Assembly (NCBI GenBank): GCA_964035015.1
Contig: OZ035998.1
Coordinates: forward strand, 33,589,628-33,653,627
Length of the DNA: 64,000 bases
Source of the DNA: Corallium rubrum
Lineage: Eukaryota > Cnidaria > Anthozoa > Scleralcyonacea > Coralliidae
Reading direction: 5' to 3'
Position 1 is the stretch's first letter. The number at the start of each line of letters is the position of its first letter. The notes beneath the pieces were generated by a model. That model saw only the letters and a list, made by a program, of their open reading frames with translations. It did not search any database and was not told the DNA's origin. Both the position numbers and the translations under genes were made by a program. This document shows positions 40,070-48,988 of this stretch, piece by piece.

Positions 40070-40290
40070 GAAGGAAAATTCGAGTGTAGAATATATACAT
40101 TTTAAGACCAAACCGGGACCAGTTGCGAAAAATGCAACTACATAGGCCTTCCGGCAGGAATTGAACCCACGACTGGCTCATTGGTCAGATCATTGCACTA
40201 GAATCGCAAGGTCGTGGGTTCAATTGCATTTTTCGCAACTGGTCCCGGTTTGGTCTTAAAATATATATATTCTACACTCCAATTTTCCTT
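40070..40290. mobile_element. Foldback element with tRNA-like centre
   Basis: GGTGAAGGAAAATTCGAGTG..TTAAGACCAAACCGGGACCA and its complement form about 55-75-bp arms. The centre has GAATTGAACCCACGAC facing GTCGTGGGTTCAATT, resembling a B-box/T-arm in both orientations. It lies about 40 bp left of the Polinton. Confidence 0.7.
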
Positions 40291-40331
40291 CACCAAATAT
40301 CACATACATAACTATTCAGTGGATAAAATTT

Positions 40332-40337
40332 TATATT
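40332..40337. repeat. Target-site duplication, left (tatatt)
   Basis: Six bases identical to 60655-60660 directly outside the AG end of the Polinton. Confidence 0.9.
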
Positions 40338-40990
40338 AGTAGTATAGGAAATGGGGGTACGAGGCCATTTTTTTTTGGTGACATCGGCGATATCATCACT
40401 TTTTCCATACCCCAGTACCATCACTTTTTCCATGCCCCGGTACCATCACTTTTTATGCTAAATCGCCAACATCGTCGATGGGTTTTTTCCGGGGACCTGG
40501 GAAGTTGTTGGTACCATCACCTTTCATAAGATCCGCAGTAGGTGAGGAAGAATTATGGGCTGGCGACAGGCGACAGCCTGGAGAATACCAGACCATTTCT
40601 TCCGAGTGTATGTAACCGCTACCATCACTTTTCGCCGTTGGCCCTGCCGTTGGCCCTGCTGTTGGCCCTGTCGTTGGCCCTGCCGTTGGTCCTACCGTTG
40701 ACCCTGGCACATGGCTTGGCACACGACTTGGCACCATGGCCTGGTCTACGGCTTGGCACATGGCTTGTCACTATAGCGGCCATGTTAACCGTTTTCTATA
40801 TGGTAATATAATTTTACTAGAAATTTTTCCATTTTATAGTCCATAAATTTTCCATTTTACAGTCCATCAGTTTTTGCCCCCAACCGAGTGGGCCACGACC
40901 TCGACAACTAGGTTGATTCCAGTTGGCCAGGGCTTGTGACAACATTTAAGCACTCACAGAATCCAAGCTTAATTTTGTGTAGTAGTCAGT
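40338..40990. repeat. Polinton left inverted terminal repeat
   Basis: The first ~430 bp are nearly identical to the complement of 60201-60654. Weaker similarity (CATTTTATAGTCC, TTTTTGCCCCCAAC, and TCACAGAATCCAAG at 40954-40967) continues to about 40990. It contains five TACCATCACTTTT-type iterons, five to six GTTGGCCCTGCC 12-mers, and GGCTTGGCACATGGCTTGGC repeats. Such ends are expected to be the protein-primed replication origins. Confidence 0.9.
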
Positions 40991-41130
40991 GACGTGTACA
41001 CATTTTGTGTGGAAGTCAGTGAAGTGTACACATTTTGTGTAGTAGTCAGTGAAGTGTACACATTTTGTGTAGTAGTCAGTGAAGTGTACACATTTTGTGT
41101 AGTAGTCAGTGACGTGTACACGTTTGTGTC
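40981..41130. repeat. 30-bp tandem repeat, five copies
   Basis: The unit AGTAGTCAGTGAAGTGTACA plus CATTTTGTGT is repeated five times in exact register at the inner edge of the left terminal repeat. The opposite end has only a single related stretch (near 59990-60020), so the array expanded on one side. Confidence 0.93.
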
Positions 41131-41184
41131 GGGGCCAGTGAAACTCCCAGTAACAGAAAACTTCTTCATTCTACTCCGTAGACA

Positions 41185-41200
41185 AGTGTCACGTGACACT
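41185..41200. repeat. 16-bp perfect palindrome AGTGTCACGTGACACT
   Basis: A self-complementary site centred on the E-box CACGTG, 8 bp before a long hairpin. It could be a protein-binding site; no direct evidence. Confidence 0.6.
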
Positions 41201-41207
41201 AATGTTG

Positions 41208-41305
41208 ACATTCCATTGAGCGTTAGCAACCCCAACTTTTTTAAGCTACGTTTTTTTTTCAACGCAACTTAAAAAAGTTGGGGTTGCTAACGCTCAATGG
41301 AATGT
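41208..41305. repeat. 38-bp-arm perfect inverted repeat
   Basis: ACATTCCATTGAGCGTTAGC.. at 41208-41245 is exactly complementary to 41268-41305 with a 22-nt spacer. It lies between the left terminal repeat and the 3' end of the polymerase gene, where it may act as a terminator/hairpin or be a small insertion. The stretch 41306-41556 shows no gene. Confidence 0.85.
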
Positions 41306-41556
41306 TGTTTACATGGATACGGGTAAGGACTGTTTATAGTTGCTGCTCACTAGAGAGAAGAAGACTAGGAGGGGTCTTGTGAAGAAGATGAGTGGTATTA
41401 ACAACCGTATGAAGGGAGACCGTATATAATGTGGTGGTTTCATAAGAGTGAAGCTATAGGGATGTGTGCGTTAGAGTAGGGGATTTTTTCAGCTGCCGTC
41501 TGACTGAATTTGCATATCCTTTGCAGGTGGCAATTTCTGTTTACTTTTACCGGTTG

Positions 41557-44500
41557 TCAGTCAATAAAGGCAAACCCTATCCTGTAAAACCACTCGTCAA
41601 GGGGCCTGATGAGTTTATGCCCATAGGCGTAGCTACTGACACCGTCATTTAGTATGTACCTTTTATCGTCGAAGCAGCTGAGCGAAATTTTGTTGACCTC
41701 GTAGGAACCCAGCTGGTGGCGTACACTTCTTATAGTTTTCATTTTGTGCTTGAGCTGCTTTTTCTCTAGTAACGTGTCCTTATAGTCGTTATGTTTTATA
41801 TTCTTACTTATGACAGACTTCTTGACTCCCTTAGCCTTTTTATCTCCTTTATTATTGTCCTTCAAGTAAGAGTACATCTTACTTTTCAACCCAATAAATT
41901 CCGTGATGGGAGTTCCGGCTGCCTCATCCTTCATCTTACCTATGACTTTCTTATTCTCTGTGAAGTGATACTCAGAGTCCACGGGGTAGTCACTGTTATC
42001 AAACTTATCACGGTCAGAGTGGAAGTCTTTATACACATCCCCAGCAGATATCTCATATAGTAGACTATCTGTATCAGTAAAAAGTAGCCTGGCCTCAGAA
42101 CCATACAGATTTCCTATATATCTGTAGTGGAAGTCATACATCAAGGTCTTGGACATGTCCAGTATACACATCCCAACGAAGGCGGGTCTGTTCAGTGTCA
42201 GACATTCCTTAATTTTATGTACGGCAGGTTCTCATTAAATATTTTGCTACTTACGAATGTTGGCTTAGAAGTTAGTTTAAGTAGTTTGTAGGGACTGGTC
42301 ACAAGCCTAACGTCAACCCTTTTCCTAAGGTTTTCCATAGTCTTGCCGAAGATGCTATTGTTCATTAGTTTGAAGAAGTCTTTCTCAAACGCATTCATGG
42401 CATGGGCCCTCTTCTGAGTGTTGTAATCGATGTACTGCTTTAACCATGGTGACTGATCGAATTCTAGCGCCCTATGGATTTTCTTTATCTTCATCCCCAG
42501 TTCCGTGTACAGCTGTAGATTCCTGTAATGTATAACGTACTTGGTTTTATCCATTAGGTTTGGGATTAGTTTATGCACTGTTCCTATTGATATGTTATAC
42601 TTGTCCTTTATGCCGCGGCAGTAGTCAGACAGCATATCCGATTCGACTTTAAGCTTTTCCGGTGCTAGAGGAAAGTCGTTATGTTTCTCATGAAGCTCGT
42701 CCGAATACTCCAGATCAATCTCAAGTATCAGACCCCGGTCAGACTCATCACCATACTTACTCAAGTCCACTATGTCAGCGTCAAGCCACCTAAACCCACC
42801 AGTCGGTAGGTACTGACTCATAGCCCATCCGTATAGGTTGTTAGCATCTAGGTACATAAGATACTTACTAGGTAGATTCCCGTCATATTTTTTCATGTAC
42901 TTGTTATTTGCCGCCCCATACCTGTTTGCAATATATGACGTGCCACCCCTCAGACCCTTTTCAATGAACTGGAACATATTTATGTCAGTCATCAGTTCAA
43001 TTTCCACGCCAGTTATTTTTAGCATTGCGTCCCAGGACAACCCGGGACTGGAAAAGTAGTGGCATGGGTCAAGCTTATAGTACTGCAGGCAGGTCTTCCT
43101 AAAGTTTTCGAAAACATCAGCCAACAACAGAACATCTGACTTCATATATAGGTCATGGTACTCCCCCATGTTCCCAAGCCTGAAAGTTCTCCAGACCTTA
43201 TGAGCATGTGTGTAGTCATCATCAGAAATGTGCTCGTCATTCAGGATGCTATAAAACTCATCCTTAGTTGGTAAGCAGGTATCCTCAAACTTTACGAAGC
43301 TGTTCATATAGTCATATGGGTAAACTCCCTTGCGAGTCATCAGCTCAAATTTTTCCCCTTAAACTCCTCAGACGTCATCATGAACCTGTCCCTAGGTAAG
43401 TTGTCAACAAGTCGTCCCAGAGCACTGGACATGAACTGGAGGCTATCTATGAACACCAGATGTCGGCCCAGCATGAATGACATATACTTTTCCATATTGT
43501 TAGGTATCACATTTATGTCCATTCCAAATTTACCTATTTCCTGCATTATGAAGTGGCTGTCATAACCCCTTAGATTATGAAATATTACTGGTATTTTATC
43601 AGTAATCCTGTAAACCATATTACATTTGCTGTGGGCTGATCCCCTATATTTCCCAGTTATGTGGCAGTGATCTCTGACCCTAACGTCTGAGTCCACATAG
43701 CTTTTACCACATATGTGACACTCTTCTGATTTTTCATGTTCATCAATCTCAGCTTTAGTCATAGTCATATCTTTGTTAAAGGATTTTTCCTTAACACTCT
43801 GGCAGTAGGCCACTTCCTTCAGCATCTTTTTCATGAACTTATACAGGGGCGGATCTAGGAGAAAATCTGACTGTATCGTATTTGTGATGACAGCAAAGTT
43901 AGGGGGTCCGGGGGCATTCCCCCCCGGAAAATTTTGAAAATTAAGACACCGGAAATGCGATTTCCTGCAATCTGAGGGAATGTTTAGACAAAATACAGCG
44001 GCACGTGCAACTTAAATTTTTCACGAACATAAATAACCAAAAACGACAAATTAAAGTTAACTTGTATTATAAAAAGTTTGGTAATAAATATTGTCAACAA
44101 CTAAAACTGTTTATGTTACTGTAGATTATTTAATACTCAATATATAGGTCAACATACCTGTATGTATCGGCAAGCTATCATACTTTATAAATTAATTGGG
44201 CTATAACAAGCCCGGACGACATCTAGTTTTATAAATAATAGTTATATTCCCATTCTAAATGCGTGGGTTACCTGGACATTGTAATATTACTAGCAAATAA
44301 TTATACTCAGAATTGCACATTCTAAATGTATTAATGCGATTGTGATCAAAACGATGATGACACAGACACTAGTATACAGAGAGGTTCATGAACTAAATTA
44401 ATGATATTTTCAAAAGCATATCAGAATAGCAACTGTTCACTCAGACTTGGCTTTACGCCGACTCGAGTAAGTCTTCATTTTAATGTAAATCAATACACAC

Positions 44501-46636
44501 AAGTCAAGGACAGTCTCAGTCACTCTCATTAGCAGCTAAGATATTTATTATTCACGAACTTTATACCTCACTGGGTGCTGATTTGAAGAGCGCGATTCCT
44601 GGCTGCGAGGGAACTGTAGCTTCGCAAAATTAGACACAGCAAATTCGGCTGTAAGACACTTCTCACAATACGCTTAAGAGGGAGTAATCTACTCGCCTTT
44701 TCCTCCGGAGAATAACTTCCATTATCCAAGACACGCAACAGCTGTTGTAGGACACTGTTAGTCGTTAGAGGCGCTTGTGAGTTAGAGGCGCTTGCCGCTC
44801 GTAAAGTTGCATAAACTAAATCACATCACGCCGTAATCATATTTAGATCGTCGGAGACTGCTCCGATACAGTCAACTGTATCGGAAGTGTGGAAACTGCA
44901 GCAAAACGTGACCAAAATCAAGCGTTTTGATTGGTTTGATACAGTCAACTGTAGCACAACTGTATCAATCGTAACCTCATCGGTAACACATCGCCATTAA
45001 AGAATCGAGACGAGAGCGCCTTTTGCGCGATGCTTCACTGGCAAGGAAACGCAGGCTGGTGGGGGTGCACTTGCGGGCAATTTTTGCGGGCTACCGAGAA
45101 TTTCCTGCAGAAAAGTGCGAGTTCGTCTCGCTGGTCGTAGAACAGAACTGATTTTAAGCTTTGAAAAATTGCGTACATTAACATCAAAGAATTTGAAAAT
45201 GATGTTGCTGAACTTTGAAAAAGCTACTTGTGAATTGTAATTATTCGAATTTCAATTTGTTTTAATTTAATTAAATTATTAAGTGAAAATCTGACTGTAT
45301 CACACGATACAGTTGATACAGTCTAGATCCGCCCCTGCTTATAGACAGCCTTCTCACCCCTATACACCTTCACCGGTTTACTAAAGCTATCGTCTACGCG
45401 GCATACCACCTTGTATGAAAACCCACAGTCTACATGCTTCTGGTACTCTTGTGTGTAGGACTTACTGTCATCTTTACTAGGTGTGTTATTATGCATCACC
45501 AAAGCTTCAAAGTCAGCATATATAACGAAAGGTACCTCAAGCTGCTTACGGTGGTTGATGAATGTGAGTGTGTTCTCACCATCCTTAGGCATTTTTATAG
45601 CCTGTTTGCCATTCACCACAATACAGTTCTCACTATGGGCTGATAGTATATCACCTGAGCTGAAGCATTGTAGGCAATGCATGCAGAAATGCTTTCTCTC
45701 CTTATGCTTGGTCTTTAGGTACATAAACTTGTTAAAGTCCTTAACCAAGACATAATGCCTATCAATAAGCAGTAGGTCCATGCATAGTTCATGTTTTTCC
45801 TTGGATACGTATATTGGGTAAGCCTGCCCACCCTCATATCCGAATACATTTATGCGTATGTTATTTTGCGTTTCTATTTTACTATACTGTCTTGTTCCGA
45901 CCGGGAACTTAACACCAGTGTAGTCCAGAGTAGGTAGTAAGGCTTTATCAGTTTTCTTGATTCTCTCTGGGTGTTTATCCTGTGGGTTTAGGTATCTAAT
46001 ATGGCACCATCTGAAACACTCGTTATCATTGTTCTTTATGTTTATAAGTCCCTTTGCGGAGTTCCTCAGCTCTGAAGGTAGTTCTACATAACTGCTACCT
46101 CGTAGTGGTTCATATGCTACCACATTAAGATAATGGCTGATGATACTGTCTATAACCCAACCACTACCTTCAGAGGTCCATGACTCATACAGGTTAAGCA
46201 TATTTTTACCTCCCACTGTAGCTAAAGACTTCAGGTGACTTTTGTCTATGGCTACGGCAGCTTTACTTCCAAAGTAGACGTCCTTAAAAAGAAAATCACC
46301 ATCATCTTTTTCCTTCTTTAGTTTTATCTTCAACATTTCCGCGAACTTTATACCCCCCATATCCTCCATCTCAGTCTCAAGCACTCTGCAGACTAGACTT
46401 CTTGTTTGGTCTATCTCAGATTCAGGATCACCACTGTCTAGAACACTAATTTCCAGACCTCTGGTATAACCCTTAAGAGCCCTCCTAGCCTCAACAACTC
46501 CCAACTCGTTATGCAGATCCTGTCTACGTCCCGCGGATGTGTCAGCATCTGGTGTTATCTCTTCAGGCGGGTTTATGTTTTCAACAGTTCTAGGCATACT
46601 AACATCCGATGATATTTCTTTAAGTACTCTCGGCAT
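41557..46636 (-). pseudogene. Protein-primed family B DNA polymerase, disrupted
   Basis: The Polinton replicative polymerase, read on the minus strand from the ATG at 46636. The N-terminal part (to 45338) has a C2H2-like knuckle (CMHCLQC..H..C) and exonuclease I motif YADFEAL. After the inserted element, 43340-43843 holds an HNH-like cysteine/histidine stretch and the Exo II-type YDSHFIMQEIG. The segment 42198-43340 holds Exo III (YMKSDVLLLADVF), motif A (YLDANNLYGWAMS) and motif B (KLMNNSIFGKTMEN). The segment 41557-42171 holds motif C (DTDSLLYE). Three lesions are seen: the 1,494-bp insertion, a frameshift in an A run at 43350-43354, and a second frameshift near 42200-42215. The active-site motifs themselves are unaltered, so inactivation looks recent. 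Confidence 0.93.
43844..45337. mobile_element. hAT-like non-autonomous element inserted in the polymerase gene
   Basis: Ends CAGGGGCGGATCTAG and CTAGATCCGCCCCTG, flanked by CTTATA (43838-43843 and 45338-45343). Reading frames on the two sides are compatible across one copy of the duplication. At least eight GATACAGT/ACTGTATC words sit near the ends and at 44870-44960, typical of subterminal transposase sites. An internal block (GGGGGCATTCCCCCCCGGAA) is shared with the MITE at 4049-4606. The 6-bp duplication is shorter than the usual 8 bp of hAT, so the class is provisional. No transposase ORF. Confidence 0.85.
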
Positions 46637-46697
46637 ACTATATCTATATATTTTTTATTAAATAATTTAAACGCATTATATCTTCTATAGTAATTAT

Positions 46698-46862
46698 ATG
46701 GAAGATGTAGTATCTGCTAGAATATTAAGGATCCGTAAGCAGATAGAAAAACTGGTAGATGAAGTTTTCAATCTAATTGAGATGGAGAGGGAACTGACAG
46801 ATAGGTATATTAGATTTTTGAAGTGTAAGAAATCCTGTGGAAGTATTTGCAGTGATTACTAA
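46698..46862 (+). CDS. Small ORF, 54 aa, antisense-overlapping the Bro-N gene end
   Basis: Starts at an ATG after CTATAGTAATTAT, which resembles the start motif of the element's other genes, and ends TAA. The middle reads IRKQIEKLVDEVFNLIEMER, a predicted amphipathic helix. It resembles EHDIGNLVDEICESEGKVPD in the other small plus-strand ORF at 47951, so the two may be related. It overlaps the 3' end of the convergent bro-like gene by 53 bp. Function unknown; it could be chance. Confidence 0.4.
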   Translation: MEDVVSARILRIRKQIEKLVDEVFNLIEMERELTDRYIRFLKCKKSCGSICSDY

Positions 46863-47625
46863 GCGTGTCTTTATTACGGAACTTCCTACCACAGTACCCA
46901 CACCTTACTCTCACCTCTGCCATGTAATCATCAATGCGCCTATGTATCTCATCATAATCGTATGACACTAAAGTCATATATCCGCTGTTATCCATATCGT
47001 TTATGAAAGACTTCTGCCTGTCTGAACAGACCCCACTACCTTTAGGAGTCTTCAGCTCTATAGCCATACCAGTATATGTTTTATGTAGGTTTCCTATAAT
47101 AATATCTGGTTGTCCACCTCTGTATCCCTTTTTCCAGCTAGTTATTCTTTTTAACTTAGTGTCCTGATTCTCCTCTAGGCCTGGTATGATTATAGCGTTA
47201 GGATGATACTCTCTTATATATCTGATTACCTGGTAATGTAGATCACCCTCATTCATCAGTGACAGCTGTTTCCCAATAAGCCTAGGTGCTGTGTACTGAC
47301 CAGTTCTCCTTATAGATGGTAGAACATCTCTGAACACCCAGTTTTTGAACTTCTTTGCTGATGGTATTTTGGATGAGAACACCAGACTATATACTCCAGG
47401 TTCATTTATCATGTAGATCTCTCTCCTCTGACCTGACATCCCGTTTTGGGACCTCAGGTACTGTGTGACCTTTTTCCTATCATCCTCATCAACATGATCC
47501 TGGATTGCCTTACCCGACCTCTTATAGCCAAGTGCCTCAGCAACGTCTTTTCCCCTGAACCATATCTCATCACCATCCTTTTGTGTTCTGATTATTTTAT
47601 CGCCGAAACTGAATGACTTGATCAT
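46810..47625 (-). CDS. Bro-N / VRR-NUC nuclease / C2H2 zinc-finger fusion
   Basis: A protein of 271 residues in three parts. Residues 3-112 are a Bro-N domain (WFRGKDVAEALGY, INEPGVYSLVFSSKIPSAKK, VLPSIRRTGQY), a DNA-binding fold known from baculovirus BRO proteins, phages and large DNA viruses. Residues 122-235 are a VRR-NUC type PD-(D/E)XK nuclease with D174 in QPDIII, E190 and K192 in AIELK, and Q204. Residues 242-263 form CGYC..H(4)H, a C2H2 finger. The start codon follows CCTATAGT. A complete catalytic set suggests an active, DNA-targeted nuclease, perhaps in resolution of replication intermediates or against competing DNA. The exact role is not known. The next gene upstream is a paralogue of its nuclease part. 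Confidence 0.85.
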   Translation of the reverse strand: MIKSFSFGDKIIRTQKDGDEIWFRGKDVAEALGYKRSGKAIQDHVDEDDRKKVTQYLRSQNGMSGQRREIYMINEPGVYSLVFSSKIPSAKKFKNWVFRDVLPSIRRTGQYTAPRLIGKQLSLMNEGDLHYQVIRYIREYHPNAIIIPGLEENQDTKLKRITSWKKGYRGGQPDIIIGNLHKTYTGMAIELKTPKGSGVCSDRQKSFINDMDNSGYMTLVSYDYDEIHRRIDDYMAEVRVRCGYCGRKFRNKDTLSNHCKYFHRISYTSKI

Positions 47626-47654
47626 ACTATAGGTAAATATATTTATAAAACTTA

Positions 47655-47951
47655 TTTAAACGCACCTGACGCCCCGCTTCAGGACCTCAGGTGTTATGTG
47701 ACATTCCACGCTACGGGAAAAGTCATGCTATGACCAATGCACTGTTTTGGTGCATTGCTCGCTATACAACCTTTTTCCTATCGCCCTCGCTAACATGATT
47801 TCGTATTTCTTTACTAAGTGCTTATCCGGTTTTGATCAACACGGCGTTTCACCGTATTGCTCTATAGCATCACCTTTGACCAACCCTCCGTTTTGGCGGG
47901 TTGCTGCTACCGTCACCTTTTCACATACCTAGCGGGTCAGGTGCGTTTAAA
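47655..47951. repeat. Palindromic-unit array between bro-like gene and small ORF
   Basis: A 16-bp perfect inverted repeat TTTAAACGCACCTGAC (47655-47670, 47936-47951) encloses four related units at about 47664, 47731, 47833 and 47878. Each has the pattern GACC-arm-CGTTTTGG-arm-..-CACCTTTT. The arms differ (CAATGCAC/GTGCATTG, CAACACGG/CCGTATTG, CAACCCTCC/GGCGGGTTG) but mostly still pair within each unit. The same pattern is seen inside the bro-like gene at 47440-47475 (CCTGACATCCCGTTTTGGGA then CCTCAGG), and flanking words (CTTTTTCCTATC, AACATGAT) are shared, so the array likely derives from that gene. No protein is encoded. Confidence 0.7.
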
Positions 47952-48193
47952 TGAGTCCACCATCAGAGTTTATTTTCTACATTGACTATATGGAGGGCAT
48001 AGAGCATGATATAGGAAATCTGGTTGATGAAATATGTGAGTCGGAGGGGAAGGTACCCGACAGAGAAATAGATAAAATGATGAGAGAGTTAATAGATCTT
48101 AATAGTCTTTACACAAGGTTAAGACGTAAAAAATCTAAACATAAAAAACCCCGGGCTTACTCACCCAGGTACCGACCCTATATAGGAAAGTAG
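47951..48193 (+). CDS. Small charged protein, 80 aa, unknown
   Basis: An ORF beginning directly at the right edge of the palindromic array and ending 5 bp before the convergent gene at 48199. It is acidic in the first half (DEICESEGKVPDREIDKMMR) and very basic at the end (RLRRKKSKHKKPRAYSPRYR), a pattern seen in small nucleic-acid-binding proteins. It may be related to the 54-aa ORF at 46698 (both have I..LVDE[IV]). I do not recognise a family. Confidence 0.5.
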   Translation: MSPPSEFIFYIDYMEGIEHDIGNLVDEICESEGKVPDREIDKMMRELIDLNSLYTRLRRKKSKHKKPRAYSPRYRPYIGK

Positions 48194-48198
48194 GCTGG

Positions 48199-48963
48199 TT
48201 ATGGACAGTCCTCATCGCAGAACTTAGGAAGATGTTTACCACGCTCATACATATCTATCATGTAAAAATCAATTATGTCAGTTATATCCTGGTAGTCGCT
48301 AGACGCTATGGTTATATACAACCTTTTAGCCATCGTTTTAAGACAGTCTAGCTGCCTGTAAGTGAGATTAAAGAAGCTGTAACACCTATCGGTGTCACTT
48401 AACCATATGGCCAACCCGATGTGTGTTGAGTTCGGTGCTATTATGGTTAGGTCAGGACCGCACTCAGATCCGAACGATGGTATTATAGCAGCTCTTCTAT
48501 ATTTTTTCCTAACATAACTTTCAACGCCTCTAAGTGTGTCGTAATCAAGGTGAGTTAACGGTGTCCTCTCAGACTCTCTATGCCCCTTATGGTTACTAGC
48601 CCTTATAAGCCTTAACTGGTTTTTATCCACCCTGTCAGTGTTTGGGAACCCTGATATGTATTCCATAAAGATAAGTCGTAAGTCATCCCAGTCATCAGAC
48701 ATCTCAACTTCATGCCCTGATCTTGCAAACCTTTCTCTCTGCCTTATCTCATGATCTGTTAGCTCTCTCGTTATCCACATGGCTAACCCTATATACCTGC
48801 CCCTAATCTCAAGTACGAGAACGTCAGGGAACCCAGGCCTTTTACCCATCTTACGGTTTTCATCTGTGTCATCAGGCCTCACCATAAATAAGACCTCTGG
48901 ATGATACCTCTCAATATAACTGACCAATTCCCATGCAACTTCCTCCCTATGATAATCGACCAT
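48199..48963 (-). CDS. Tandem VRR-NUC-like protein lacking catalytic residues
   Basis: A protein of 254 residues made of two degenerate copies of the VRR-NUC fold. Copy 1 (about 5-104) has SYIERYHPEV, FPDVLVLEIR and GLAMWI. Copy 2 (about 143-237) has SYVRKKYRRAAIIPSFG, GPDLTII, GLAIWL and DIIDFYM. Both align with the nuclease part of the neighbouring bro-like protein (RYIREYHPNAIIIPGL, QPDIII, GMAIELK, RIDDYM). The catalytic E and K are replaced by W63/T65 and W187/S189, while the aspartates D47 and D171 remain. It should bind without cutting, for example as a regulator, partner or competitor of the active nuclease. The start follows ATATAGTAT. The paralogy is clear by eye; the regulatory role is inference. 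Confidence 0.7.
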   Translation of the reverse strand: MVDYHREEVAWELVSYIERYHPEVLFMVRPDDTDENRKMGKRPGFPDVLVLEIRGRYIGLAMWITRELTDHEIRQRERFARSGHEVEMSDDWDDLRLIFMEYISGFPNTDRVDKNQLRLIRASNHKGHRESERTPLTHLDYDTLRGVESYVRKKYRRAAIIPSFGSECGPDLTIIAPNSTHIGLAIWLSDTDRCYSFFNLTYRQLDCLKTMAKRLYITIASSDYQDITDIIDFYMIDMYERGKHLPKFCDEDCP

Positions 48964-48988
48964 ATACTATATGTATAAAATTATTTCT

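Larger units (their letters stand above)
37808..40331. other. Gene-free stretch between HMG-CoA synthase promoter and the Polinton
   Basis: No gene is supported. It holds MITEs at 37913-38086 and 39305-39853, a hairpin at 38219-38253, a diverged CATAGTCAATC-family remnant near 38380-38650 and a foldback at 40070-40290. The sequence at 38660-39290 appears unique and noncoding. Confidence 0.6.

Noticed and set aside
40453-40811. Proline/glycine/threonine-rich ORFs in both terminal repeats
   Set aside because: Produced by the 12-bp and TTGGCAC repeats of the Polinton ends; no start motif or conserved frame.
40969-41272. 92-97-aa ORFs with VYTFCVVVSE or TTTQNVYTSL repeats
   Set aside because: Translations of the 30-bp tandem array.
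47655-47951. CRISPR array
   Set aside because: The units are palindromic and variable, spacing is uneven, there are no constant repeats with unique spacers, and the host is a eukaryote.
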